Shown here: positions 54,026-62,746 of the stretch, piece after piece
How positions within the stretch are numbered: the first letter of the stretch is position 1
How the letters are laid out: each line of letters starts with the position of its first letter
From: Chelatococcus sp. HY11
GTDB lineage: Bacteria; Pseudomonadota; Alphaproteobacteria; Rhizobiales; Beijerinckiaceae
Direction of reading: 5' to 3'
Length of the DNA stretch: 64,000 nucleotides
NCBI RefSeq assembly: GCF_018398335.1
Contig: NZ_JAHBRX010000001.1
Span: 4,394,001 to 4,458,000 of the forward strand
Position numbers and translations under genes: made by a program
Notes under the pieces: generated by a model
What the model was told of the DNA's origin: nothing
Database searches by the model: none
What the model saw: the letters and a program-made list of their open reading frames with translations, nothing else

Positions 54026-54772
54026 ATGGCGGGACGTCTTGCGAACAAGGTGTGTCTGGTAACGGCGGCGGGCCAGGGAATTGGGCGCTCTTGTGCCCGG
54101 TTGTTCGCGCAGGAGGGCGCGACGGTCATAGCGACGGATCTTGATGCGTCCAAGCTGGCGGACCTTGATGAAGCCACATGCCGCCCACTCGATGTGCGCT
54201 CGACTGAGGCCGTCGAGGCCCTTGCCAAGGAGATCGGGCCGATTGACGTGCTTCTGAACGCCGCCGGCTTCGTGCACCATGGCAGCGTGCTTGAATGCTC
54301 CGAGGCCGACTGGGATTTTTCATTCGACTTGAACGTCAAGTCCATGCACCGGACCATTCGCGCCTTCATCCCCGGCATGCTGGAGAAAGGCAAAGGCTCG
54401 ATCATCAACATCGCATCCGGCGCCTCGTCCGTGCGCGGCATTCCCAATCGCTATGTCTATGGAGCCTCGAAGGCCGCGGTCGTCGGCCTGACCAAGGCGG
54501 TCGCGGCGGATTTCATCAAGCGCGGCATCCGCGCCAACGCGATTTGCCCGGGCACCATCGAATCGCCCTCGCTGGATGATCGCATCGCGACGCTCGCCGC
54601 ACAGACGAACCAGACGATCGAGGCGGTGCGGCAGGCGTTCATCGATCGACAGCCGATGGCGCGGCTCGGCACGGCTGACGAAATCGGTTGGCTCGCCGTC
54701 TATCTCGCCTCCGACGAGGCGAGCTACACCACGGGCCAAGTGCATCTGGCGGACGGCGGTTTCGCTTTATAG
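54026..54772 (+). CDS. Short-chain dehydrogenase/reductase (2-keto-3-deoxy-sugar-acid or hydroxybutyrate dehydrogenase-like)
   Basis: SDR of 248 residues. The ATG at 54026 follows AAGGAGA by 7-8 nt. The nucleotide motif is TAAGQGIGRSCARLFAQEGATVIATDLDASKL; the Asp after the second strand indicates NAD. The catalytic pattern is NIASGASSVRGIPNRYVYGASKAAV (Ser, Tyr-x3-Lys). The TAAGQGIG start and overall shape match the subfamily that includes 2-keto-3-deoxy-L-fuconate dehydrogenase and DHRS6. That function would fit a sugar-acid pathway with the dehydratase upstream; confidence in the substrate is low. Confidence 0.88.
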   Translation: MAGRLANKVCLVTAAGQGIGRSCARLFAQEGATVIATDLDASKLADLDEATCRPLDVRSTEAVEALAKEIGPIDVLLNAAGFVHHGSVLECSEADWDFSFDLNVKSMHRTIRAFIPGMLEKGKGSIINIASGASSVRGIPNRYVYGASKAAVVGLTKAVAADFIKRGIRANAICPGTIESPSLDDRIATLAAQTNQTIEAVRQAFIDRQPMARLGTADEIGWLAVYLASDEASYTTGQVHLADGGFAL

Positions 54773-54977
54773 GCGGTCGCGCGATGCCGGCAGCTCTCTG
54801 AAGAATCAGCAGGTTTCAAAAGAATCCCGAGTTGCCAACCACGAATGATGGCAACATCTGGGCTTTAGGCTCGCCACGCGGCTGCTCGCTGGCTTTCCCT
54901 TTCCCGCATGGGAGAGGGACAGGGTGAGGGGTAAACGGTGACTGCCTTGTCCCTCACCCGTCACTTCGTGGATGGTC

Positions 54978-55964
54978 CTAGCCCTTGCGTGGCCAGGGCG
55001 TCTCGACCACCGGTGTCACCGGCCCCTTGCCTTCGAACCACGACACGATGTTGTCCACGACGAGCTGGCCCATCGCGTCGCGCGTATGGTGGGTCGCCGA
55101 GCCGACATGCGGCAGCAGCACCACATGGTCCATGGCAATGAGTTCCGCGGGCACATGTGGCTCCTTCTCGAACACGTCGAGGCCTGCGGACAGGATGGTG
55201 CCGTCGGCGAGCGCCTTGATGAGCGCCTTTTCGTCGACCACGGTGCCGCGCGCCACATTGATGAGGATGCCCGTCGGCCCGAGCGCCGCGAGCACTTCGG
55301 CGTTGACGATCTTGTCCGTTTCACCCCCGCCGGGGATGACGACGATCAGGATGTCGACGGCCTTGGCGAGCCCGACGAGGCTGTCGAAATATTCGTAGGA
55401 CACGTCCGCCTGCGGCCTGCGGCCGTGATAGGCGATCGGAAGATTGAAGGCTTCGCAGCGCTTGGCGATGGCCTTGCCGATGCGGCCGAGACCGAGGATG
55501 CCGACCTTGCGGCGGGCCAGCGTCGCGGTGAGCGGGTAGGCCTTCTCAAGCCAGTGGCCGGCGCGCAGGTAGCGATCGGCCTGGGGCAGCTGGCGGACCG
55601 TGGACAGGAGGAGGCCGAGGGCGAGATCGGCCACCTCGTCGCTCAGCACGTCAGGCGTGTTGGTGACGAGGACGCCTTTCTTGGCGGCATGGGCGGCGTC
55701 GATCTTGTCGTAGCCGACACCGAAGCTTGAAATGATCTCGAGAGCGGGCAGCCTGTCGATGAGTGTTGCGTCGACCGCGCTGCCGGCGACGACACCGCGC
55801 ACGCGGCCGGCAATGTCAGCGAGCAGCGCGTCTGTGTCGGCGGCTTCCCAAAGGTTGTGGACCGTGAAGCGACCGCTCAGGCTCCTGGCCACGATAGGCT
55901 GCAATGGCGCGGTCATCAAAAGCTCCACGGCACCCGCTCCACCGTTCGTCTGTACCTCACTCAC
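54978..55964 (-). CDS. D-isomer-specific 2-hydroxyacid dehydrogenase (glyoxylate/hydroxypyruvate reductase-like)
   Basis: NAD(P)-dependent reductase of 328 residues. The start is GTG at 55964, preceded by GAGGAG 7 nt upstream. The Rossmann motif VGILGLGRIGKAIAKR lies near residue 155, the substrate Arg in INVARGTVVDE near 240, Glu in DVFEKEPHVP near 268 and catalytic His in VLLPHVGSAT near 288. It may recycle glyoxylate or hydroxypyruvate from the sugar-acid pathway. Convergent with the SDR gene; a 205-bp gap with a GGGACAGGGTGAGGGG-type repeat lies between them. Confidence 0.92.
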   Translation of the reverse strand: MSEVQTNGGAGAVELLMTAPLQPIVARSLSGRFTVHNLWEAADTDALLADIAGRVRGVVAGSAVDATLIDRLPALEIISSFGVGYDKIDAAHAAKKGVLVTNTPDVLSDEVADLALGLLLSTVRQLPQADRYLRAGHWLEKAYPLTATLARRKVGILGLGRIGKAIAKRCEAFNLPIAYHGRRPQADVSYEYFDSLVGLAKAVDILIVVIPGGGETDKIVNAEVLAALGPTGILINVARGTVVDEKALIKALADGTILSAGLDVFEKEPHVPAELIAMDHVVLLPHVGSATHHTRDAMGQLVVDNIVSWFEGKGPVTPVVETPWPRKG

Positions 55965-56280
55965 TGATCGTCTCCTCATTGACGGGGCCGAATTTGTCCG
56001 CAACCCCCTGGTCCAGGTTCCTCACCCGTGAATTCTGTACTACCGACCGCACCATGCCCAAACTCGCAGCCAGACGCGAGCGCTATGGATCGCCTGATTC
56101 CCGCCGGCCGGAAAGCGCTGTAGGCAGATTTGTCAGATTATTGAAATTCGTCGTTGTGATAGCTAGCCTAGCCATTGCATGATCCCTAGCATGGGCATGC
56201 GTGGTGCATGTATGGTCTTCTCGTGAGAAGGCCCAGCGAAGCGCGGCCGTAACAGCGGCAAGTGGAGGAAGCAGTCAAAG
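55965..56280. other. Divergent promoter region between hydroxyacid dehydrogenase and sugar ABC transporter genes
   Basis: 316 bp holding promoters in both directions. A 42-codon frame at 56054-56182 ends in a hydrophobic stretch but has no ribosome binding site; I do not call it. No operator seen. Confidence 0.45.
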
Positions 56281-57345
56281 ATGGCATCCGTAGAAATCAG
56301 AGAGGTCCGTAAGGCCTTTGGCGCAACGCCGGTTATCCACGGGGTATCGATTGATATCACCGACGGCGAATTCGTCATTTTGGTCGGGCCGTCCGGCTGC
56401 GGCAAGTCGACCCTCCTTCGTATGGTCGCTGGCCTTGAGAGCGTCACCGGCGGCGAGATCCGCATCGGCGAACGCGTGGTGAACAATGTCCCGCCGAAAG
56501 AGCGCGACATTGCCATGGTGTTCCAGAACTACGCCCTCTATCCGCATATGACCGTCGCGGACAACATGGGCTTTTCGCTGAAGCTCAAGAACGCCCCCAA
56601 GGCCGAGATCCAGCAGCGCGTGAACCGCGCGGCGGAGATCCTCGGCCTGACCAAGCTGCTCGATCGTTATCCGCGTCAGCTCTCGGGTGGCCAGCGGCAG
56701 CGCGTCGCCATGGGCCGCGCTATCGTGCGCGATCCGCAGGTCTTCCTCTTCGATGAGCCGCTGTCGAACCTCGACGCCAAGCTGCGCGTCCAGATGCGCA
56801 CGGAGATCAAGGAGCTGCATCAGCGGCTGAAGACCACAACGGTCTACGTGACCCACGACCAGATCGAGGCCATGACCATGGCCGACAAGATTGTCGTGAT
56901 GCACGACGGTATCGTCGAACAGATGGGCGCCCCGCTTGATCTTTACGATCGTCCGGCCAATCTCTTCGTGGCCGGCTTCATCGGTTCGCCTTCGATGAAC
57001 TTCATCAAGGGCAAGATCGTTTCCGACGGGTCGCCGCGGGTCGTCACCGAGGGCGGTGTCTCGCTTCCGGTGAAGGAGGTTCCACAGGGTTCCGATGGCC
57101 GCCCCGTGGTCTACGGCATCCGCCCGGAGCACTTCATCATCGATTCCGAGAAGGGAATCCCCGCGGAGGTCGCGGTGGTGGAGCCGACGGGTTCGGAAAC
57201 ACAGGTCTTCGCCAAGCTTGGCGGGCAGGACATCGTGGGCGTGTTCCGTGAGCGCGTGACAGTGGGCCCAGGCGACAAGCTTCCCCTGTCCCCCAACCCC
57301 GCCCTTGTTCATCTGTTCGATCAGGAGACGGGCAACCGGATCTGA
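56281..57345 (+). CDS. ABC transporter ATP-binding protein, carbohydrate type (UgpC/MalK-like)
   Basis: ATPase of 354 residues, standard for the CUT1 class. Walker A is [28 protein letters not shown] near residue 36, signature LSGGQRQRVAMGRAIVRDP near 134, Walker B VFLFDEPLSNLDAKLRVQMR. The C-terminal regulatory (OB/TOBE) domain follows from about 240. The gene has its own terminator and is separated by 325 bp from its binding protein gene, so binding protein and permeases are probably transcribed from another promoter. Confidence 0.92.
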   Translation: MASVEIREVRKAFGATPVIHGVSIDITDGEFVILVGPSGCGKSTLLRMVAGLESVTGGEIRIGERVVNNVPPKERDIAMVFQNYALYPHMTVADNMGFSLKLKNAPKAEIQQRVNRAAEILGLTKLLDRYPRQLSGGQRQRVAMGRAIVRDPQVFLFDEPLSNLDAKLRVQMRTEIKELHQRLKTTTVYVTHDQIEAMTMADKIVVMHDGIVEQMGAPLDLYDRPANLFVAGFIGSPSMNFIKGKIVSDGSPRVVTEGGVSLPVKEVPQGSDGRPVVYGIRPEHFIIDSEKGIPAEVAVVEPTGSETQVFAKLGGQDIVGVFRERVTVGPGDKLPLSPNPALVHLFDQETGNRI

Positions 57346-57353
57346 GGCAACGA

Positions 57354-57383
57354 GGGCATCGCGATAACGCGGTGCCCTTTTTT
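57354..57383 (+). terminator. Rho-independent terminator after the ABC ATPase gene
   Basis: GGGCATCGCG (57354-57363) pairs with CGCGGTGCCC (57368-57377, one G-T pair) around ATAA, followed by TTTTTT. Confidence 0.88.
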
Positions 57384-57417
57384 CTTGGCAGAACGTTTCT
57401 CTTGGCAGAACGTTTCT
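57384..57417 (+). repeat. Tandem 17-bp repeat upstream of the sugar-binding protein gene
   Basis: CTTGGCAGAACGTTTCT occurs at 57384-57400 and 57401-57417 exactly, back to back after the terminator. Each contains GAACGTTTC, an imperfect inverted repeat, so a pair of operator sites is possible. The rest of 57418-57670 shows no gene; GGAGG stands close to the start of the next gene. Confidence 0.6.
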
Positions 57418-57670
57418 CGCGAGGCTTTCGCCTGAGTCTTTCTCGGCAAGCGAGAACCGTGCGGTTGCACCTGTCGGACATCATAGGAGGACCTGTACGC
57501 GTTGAGTGCGGTGCTCGTGCTGAACCTGGGACCCCAGGCAGAGCGCGGTCCGGGCTGGGCTCAGGGGGCTTCCACACCAGGAAAGGAATTGCCGGCGCGT
57601 AAAATTTCAAGAATTGGGGAGGGCAGGCGGCGCCGGCTTGAAACGGCTGCTTTCCGTGGAGGAAAAGCTG

Positions 57671-58981
57671 ATGACGATTTCAAGGCGCGATCTCATGATT
57701 GCGGGTGGCGGCTTGGCCGCTAGCGCCGCGGGGCTACCGTTGCTCGGTACCCAATCCTTTGCACAAAGTTCTACCTATGAGCCGGAGAAGGGAGCGTCGC
57801 TGCGTGTTCTGCGCTGGTCGCCCTTCGTGAAGGGCGAAGAAGACGCCTGGCTCGCCAACACCAAGAAATTTACCGAGGCGACCGGTGTCGAGGTCCGTAT
57901 CGACAAGGAAAGCTGGGAGGACATCCGCCCCAAGGCAGCGGTTGCGGCCAATGTCGGCTCTGGTCCGGACATCGTCTGGGTGTGGTTCGACGATGCCCAG
58001 CAATATCCTGACAAGCTGCTTGATGTGACCGACTTCGCCAACGCGCTCGGCAGCAAATATGGTGGCTGGTACGAGGGCCTCGAAGGCTACGCCAAGCGTG
58101 ACGGGCGTTTCATCGCCGTACCGCTGGCGGCGATCGGCAACGCGGTCTGCTATCGCGACAGCTGGGTCAAGGAAGCTGGGTTCTCAACCTTCCCGGACAA
58201 GACCGATGCCTTCCTCGAGATGTGCAAGGCTTTGAAGGCCAAGGGGCATCCTGTGGGCTTCACGCTGGGCCATGGCGTCGGTGACGGCAACAACTTCTGC
58301 CATTGGGTGCTGTGGAGCCACGGCGGGAAGATGGTGGACGAGAGTGGCAAGGTCGTCATCAATAGTCCCGAGACGATCGCGGCACTGAAATTCGTGCGCG
58401 AGCTCTATCCCACCTTCATCGCCGGTACGGAGAGCTGGCTCGACGTCAACAACAACCGGGCCTTCCTCGCCGGCGAGATCTCTGTGACGGCCAACGGCGT
58501 GTCGCTCTACTACGCGGCGAAGAACGATCCGAAACTGCAGGAGATGGCGGCCGATATCCGCACGACCAACTTCCCTGTCGGTCCCGTGGGCAAGAAGGTC
58601 GAACTGCATCAGACGACATCGGCGGTGATCTTCAAATATTCGAAGTTCCCGAAGGCCGCTCTCGCCTATCTCCAGTTCATGTATGACAAGCCGCAGTTCG
58701 ACGCCTGGATCACCGGCGCCAGCGCCTATTGCTGCCAGCCGCTGAAGGCTTTCGCCTCCAATCCGGTGTGGACGTCCACGCCTATCCACGCGCCTTACGC
58801 ACTGGCTTCGGAGACGCTGCGGCCCAATGGCTATGCAGGCCCGCTTGGCTATGCTTCGGCCGCCTGCATGGCCGACTACATCGTGGTCGACATGGTGGCG
58901 GAAGCAGCCACCGGCCAGCGGACGCCTGAAGAGGCTGCCAAGCGTGCCGAGACCCGCGCCAACCGTTACTACAAGGTCTGA
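57671..58981 (+). CDS. ABC transporter substrate-binding protein, family 1 (sugar type)
   Basis: Binding protein of 436 residues. The N-terminus is a twin-arginine signal, MTISRRDLMIAGGGLAASAAGLPLLG with cleavage near SFAQ. The mature part has the family-1 layout, including LRVLRWSPFVKGEEDAWLANTKKFTEATGVEVRIDKESWEDIRPKAAVAANVGSGPDIVWVWFDD and GHGVGDGNNFCHWVLWSHGGKMVDESGKVVINSPETIAALKFVRELY. The sequence suits a carbohydrate or polyol ligand; its identity is unknown. ATG at 57671 follows GGAGG. Confidence 0.9.
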   Translation: MTISRRDLMIAGGGLAASAAGLPLLGTQSFAQSSTYEPEKGASLRVLRWSPFVKGEEDAWLANTKKFTEATGVEVRIDKESWEDIRPKAAVAANVGSGPDIVWVWFDDAQQYPDKLLDVTDFANALGSKYGGWYEGLEGYAKRDGRFIAVPLAAIGNAVCYRDSWVKEAGFSTFPDKTDAFLEMCKALKAKGHPVGFTLGHGVGDGNNFCHWVLWSHGGKMVDESGKVVINSPETIAALKFVRELYPTFIAGTESWLDVNNNRAFLAGEISVTANGVSLYYAAKNDPKLQEMAADIRTTNFPVGPVGKKVELHQTTSAVIFKYSKFPKAALAYLQFMYDKPQFDAWITGASAYCCQPLKAFASNPVWTSTPIHAPYALASETLRPNGYAGPLGYASAACMADYIVVDMVAEAATGQRTPEEAAKRAETRANRYYKV

Positions 58982-59012
58982 AGCGCACACGTTGCGCTGA
59001 TTGGCAACAAGA

Positions 59013-59034
59013 GCGGGGGCGTCTTGGCCCCCGC
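59013..59034 (+). repeat. Hairpin after the sugar-binding protein gene
   Basis: GCGGGGGC (59013-59020) pairs with GCCCCCGC (59027-59034) around 6 nt. No T-run; probably a stabilising or attenuating structure in the 460-bp gap to the permease genes. Confidence 0.6.
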
Positions 59035-59233
59035 GACAGACGCCAGGATTGCTGTCTCGTTTGAGGCGTGGCGCGGGACGGTGGTGCGGCCACCGTATGC
59101 TTGCGTATGTGTATGCTCACGCCTCGGTCCCTGATGGCAAGCGCGCATTGATGGCCGGCGAGCCGACGCTCCGGCTCCCAACCGAACGCCCGCGGTTTTT
59201 TGCTTCGCGCGAACCCGGGCGCGGAGCCACCGT

Positions 59234-59380
59234 GTCATTCCGGGGCGGGCCGAAAGGCCCGAGCCCGGAATCCATGAACACGACGGGGAACCGAAAGAGG
59301 GTCATAGGCGACGCGCCTTCTTGTCAGACCGCGTGTCCATGGATTCCGGGCTCCTCGCTGATGCGAGGCCCCGGAATGAC
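59234..59380. repeat. Interspersed palindromic repeat, copy B
   Basis: Nested inverted repeats: outer arms GTCATTCCGGGGC (59234-59246) and GCCCCGGAATGAC (59368-59380); inner arms CCCGGAATCCATG (59264-59276) and CATGGATTCCGGG (59338-59350). Same architecture as copy A near 48400. It accounts for most of the gap between binding protein and permease genes. Confidence 0.87.
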
Positions 59381-59441
59381 TGCGGAATTCCATCCAAACT
59401 CAGCATGCTTTAGCCGGCAGGACGAATTCAAGGAGCGACAC

Positions 59442-60383
59442 ATGAGTATCGCCATGACGAGAAGCGAGGCGGGGAGACCGGCGCGACTGTTCGATCTCAG
59501 CCAGGGCAGGAATGTCCTTGGCCTCCTGTTCATGCTCCCCGCCGCAGTCTTTCTCCTGGTGTTTCTCACCTATCCGCTCGGGCTCGGCGTGTGGCTCGCC
59601 TTCACCGATACCCGTATCGGCCGGGCAGGGGTCTTCATCGGCCTGGAGAACTACATATCGCTCTGGGGCGATCATGTGTTCTGGCTCTCGGTGTTCAACA
59701 CCGTCCTCTACACCGTCGGCGCGTCGATCCTGAAATTCGGGCTGGGCCTTTGGCTCGCGTTGATCCTGAACGAGCATCTGCCGTTCAAGGCCTTCTTCCG
59801 CGCCATCGTGCTGCTGCCGTGGGTGGTGCCCACCGTGCTTTCGGCTATTGCCTTCTGGTGGATCTTCGACGCGCAGTTCTCGATCATCTCGTGGCTGCTC
59901 ATAAAGATCGGCCTAATCGACACGCCGATCAATTTCCTTGGCGATTCCACCAACGCGCGGGCCTCGGTGATCGCCGCCAATGTCTGGCGCGGCATTCCCT
60001 TCGTGGCGATTTCGCTTCTGGCCGGCCTCCAGACCATCCCGCAATCCCTGCATGAGGCGGCGACGCTCGATGGCGCATCCGGCTGGCAACGCTTCCGGAA
60101 CATCACCCTGCCGATGCTGACACCCATCATCGCCGTGGTGATGACCTTCTCGGTGCTGTTCACCTTCACCGATTTCCAGCTCATCTACGTGCTGACCCGC
60201 GGCGGTCCGCTGAACGCCACGCATCTGATGGCGACACTCAGCTTCCAGCGCGCCATTCCGGGTGGCCAGCTCGGCGAGGGCGCGGCGATCGCGGTCGCCA
60301 TGATTCCCTTCCTGCTGACGGCGATCCTGTTCAGCTATTTCGGCCTGCAGCGTCGTCGCTGGCAACAGGGCGGGGCTGACTGA
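59442..60383 (+). CDS. ABC sugar transporter permease (UgpA/MalF type)
   Basis: Permease of 313 residues; ATG 59442 follows AAGGAG by 8 nt. Six membrane segments, starting with VLGLLFMLPAAVFLLVFLTYPLGLGVWLAFTD. The docking loop is PQSLHEAATLDGASGWQRFRNITLPMLTPIIAVVM near residue 205. The gene is separated from the binding protein gene by the repeat described here, but by orientation and class it belongs to the same transporter. Confidence 0.93.
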   Translation: MSIAMTRSEAGRPARLFDLSQGRNVLGLLFMLPAAVFLLVFLTYPLGLGVWLAFTDTRIGRAGVFIGLENYISLWGDHVFWLSVFNTVLYTVGASILKFGLGLWLALILNEHLPFKAFFRAIVLLPWVVPTVLSAIAFWWIFDAQFSIISWLLIKIGLIDTPINFLGDSTNARASVIAANVWRGIPFVAISLLAGLQTIPQSLHEAATLDGASGWQRFRNITLPMLTPIIAVVMTFSVLFTFTDFQLIYVLTRGGPLNATHLMATLSFQRAIPGGQLGEGAAIAVAMIPFLLTAILFSYFGLQRRRWQQGGAD

Positions 60384-60513
60384 TGATTGAGGCAGCTTTC
60401 AAGGACATGCCGTTGGGCACTGTGCGGCGGAGCCGCATGAAAGCGAAGAGACAGGGCGTTGTCGCGGCCTCGAGCCAGCGGGCATGCTCAGGATTTAAAG
60501 AAAGGTGAAGCCG

Positions 60514-61416
60514 ATGGCCGTTTCATCAGCCGCCAATATATCAGCACCGGAAACCGGCGATGAAGGCGGGATGCGCTATCTCGACCGGTTGCCGCGCCGG
60601 GTTGCCCTGGTTTATTTGCCGCTTTTCGTCTTCATGATCGTTCTTCTATTTCCCTTCTACTGGATGGCGATCACGGCGATCAAGCCCAACTATCAGCTGA
60701 CGGACTACAATAACTACAGCCCATTCTGGGTTGTGGGGCCAACACTCGATCATATCCGCTATCTTCTGTTCGAGACCTCGTATCCGGGTTGGCTCTGGAA
60801 TACCATCGTCATCTCCGTGGTCGCGACCTTCGTCTCGCTGGCGACGTCGGTCTTCGCGGCCTATGCGATCGAGAGGCTGCGTTTCACGGGCGCGAAATTC
60901 GTGGGGCTTGCCATCTTCCTGGCCTATCTGGTGCCGCCGTCGATCCTGTTCATTCCGCTTGCGCTGATGGTTTTCGGCTTCGGCATCTATGACACGAAGC
61001 TCGCCCTGATCTTCACTTATCCCACTTTCCTCGTGCCGTTCTGCACATGGCTCCTGATGGGGTATTTTCGCTCCATACCCTATGAACTGGAAGAATGCGC
61101 GCTGATTGACGGGGCCTCGCGCTGGCAGATCCTGACGCGGATCCTTTTACCGCTCTCTGTTCCCGGCCTCATTTCCGCTGGGATATTTGCTTTCACGCTG
61201 TCGTGGAACGAATTTATCTACGCGCTCACCTTTATCCAGTCGTCTGAGAACAAGACGGTTCCGGTCGGCGTTCTCACGGAGCTCGTTCGCAGCGACGTCT
61301 ATGAATGGGGCTCGCTGATGGCCGGCGCGTTGATCGGTTCGCTGCCGGTGGTGATCCTCTATTCGTTCTTCGTGGAGCACTACGTCTCGTCTATGACCGG
61401 CGCGGTCAAGGAATAA
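60514..61416 (+). CDS. ABC sugar transporter permease (UgpE/MalG type)
   Basis: Second permease, 300 residues from ATG 60514; AAAGG lies 8-9 nt upstream, and GTG 60505 is an alternative. Six membrane segments. The docking loop is PYELEECALIDGASRWQILTRILLPLSVPGLISAGIFAFTLSWNEFIYAL near residue 190. The extreme C-terminus overlaps the convergent exporter gene by 11 bp. A 130-bp gap separates it from the first permease. Confidence 0.93.
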   Translation: MAVSSAANISAPETGDEGGMRYLDRLPRRVALVYLPLFVFMIVLLFPFYWMAITAIKPNYQLTDYNNYSPFWVVGPTLDHIRYLLFETSYPGWLWNTIVISVVATFVSLATSVFAAYAIERLRFTGAKFVGLAIFLAYLVPPSILFIPLALMVFGFGIYDTKLALIFTYPTFLVPFCTWLLMGYFRSIPYELEECALIDGASRWQILTRILLPLSVPGLISAGIFAFTLSWNEFIYALTFIQSSENKTVPVGVLTELVRSDVYEWGSLMAGALIGSLPVVILYSFFVEHYVSSMTGAVKE

Positions 61417-62365
61417 GGCCGGATCGCGCGGCGGCTCGCCGCCGCTGCGCGACCACGCGCTCGCGATGGATGAGGTAAAGGCCGGAGGCGACAACGATGG
61501 TAGCGCCCACGATCGTGTAGGTATCCGGCACGGCGTTGAAGATGAGGTAGCTGAACAGCGTGACCCAGAGGAGATGGGTATAGCTGAAAGGCGCGATCAC
61601 CGGCGCCGGCGCATGCCGGAACGCGAGGATGAGAAACCAGTGCCCGAGGGCGCCGGCCAGGCCGCAGATCGCCATCACCAGCCAGACCAGAGCGGATGGA
61701 GGCGTGACCCAGATGAAGGGCATGATCGGCGTCAAAACGACGATGCCGACGACGCCGGAATAGACCATCGTGGTCTCGGGAGAATCCCGGGACGCGAGCA
61801 TGCGCGTGCTCAGGGTGTACCAAGCGCCGCAGAAGGCGCTCGCGATGGCCAGAAGTGCCGCAGGCTGGAAGCCGCCCAATCCCGGGCGGGTGATGATGAG
61901 TACGCCGATGAAGCCCACCGCGATGGCGGCGAGGCGGCGAGGCCCGGCCCATTCGCCGAGCACCGGGCCGGCGAGCAAGGCCACCATGAGCGGGCTCGAA
62001 AAGGCAATCGCTGCCACCTCCGGCAGTCCGAGATAGGCAAGGGCGAAGAAATTCAGGCCGGTCGAGAGGAGCAACAGTGTCGATCGCGCCGCCTGAAGCT
62101 TGGGGGCCTTGGTCCGGAACACGCCGGGGCGCGTCCATGGATTCAATAGGGCCAGAACAAACACCACACTTCCGAAATAACGGACCCAGGCGGTTTGCAA
62201 GGGATCGAAATACTGGTTCAGCCACTTGGCCGACGTGTCGATGCAAGCAAAGCCCAGGACCGACGTCAGACCAAGGCCGATCGCGACGAGCGTGTTTCCC
62301 GTAACGGGCCCCGGTTTTGCCGGCGGCGGGGCTGATGGACCGTTGGGCTGGGCCGGCTCGGCCAT
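61406..62365 (-). CDS. EamA/DMT-family transporter
   Basis: Drug/metabolite-type membrane protein of 319 residues from ATG 62365, with ten predicted membrane segments in two EamA repeats. The repeats begin near residue 20 (TLVAIGLGLTSVLGFACIDTSAKWL) and near residue 150 (LGGFQPAALLAIASAFCGAWYTL). An in-frame TTG 24 codons upstream gives a Pro-rich extension without a ribosome binding site. Transports an unknown small metabolite. Convergent with the sugar permease gene. Confidence 0.88.
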   Translation of the reverse strand: MAEPAQPNGPSAPPPAKPGPVTGNTLVAIGLGLTSVLGFACIDTSAKWLNQYFDPLQTAWVRYFGSVVFVLALLNPWTRPGVFRTKAPKLQAARSTLLLLSTGLNFFALAYLGLPEVAAIAFSSPLMVALLAGPVLGEWAGPRRLAAIAVGFIGVLIITRPGLGGFQPAALLAIASAFCGAWYTLSTRMLASRDSPETTMVYSGVVGIVVLTPIMPFIWVTPPSALVWLVMAICGLAGALGHWFLILAFRHAPAPVIAPFSYTHLLWVTLFSYLIFNAVPDTYTIVGATIVVASGLYLIHRERVVAQRRRAAARSGLIP

Positions 62366-62746
62366 CGGGGTTTCAGGCTCTCCGTCATCTACAGGTTGTG
62401 GCTTCAGGCGTGCGATCACGGCGTTGCGAACTCTCAAGACAAGGCCCGCAGCTATGATCGCGGCTCCTGAACGACGGAGCCTGCTACCCAGACCAGCGAA
62501 GTGCCAATATGCCGTTACTGTAATCTATCGTTGGACTGTTCGCGACTTCCCGGGCTGCAGGGCTCGTCTGCGCAACACGCAGCCTCAACTTGGGCAATCC
62601 CTTGAAGCAGACCCATTCCTGGCGAACCTGATCTGCCGTCTTGCTTCATCTTGGGTGTTCCCTGTGAGCTCCGGCTCACGGGAAATACTCCAGGTTTTTG
62701 TTCTCACGCATTTTTTCGGATCGGTTTCGCTTCTCTCGAAAAAGCC
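62366..62746. other. Gap between the DMT exporter gene and the MarR gene
   Basis: 381 bp upstream of the exporter. No gene, strong hairpin or operator seen. It should contain the exporter's promoter. Confidence 0.4.

Noticed and set aside
54880-54965. GGGAGAGGGACAGGGTGAGGGG-type repeat between the SDR and hydroxyacid dehydrogenase genes
   Set aside because: Noted as a common low-complexity intergenic motif; no arms form a perfect hairpin, so I did not call a terminator.
56054-56182. A 42-codon frame ending in a hydrophobic stretch, upstream of the sugar ABC ATPase gene
   Set aside because: No ribosome binding site and no family match; the region also has promoter-like AT content.
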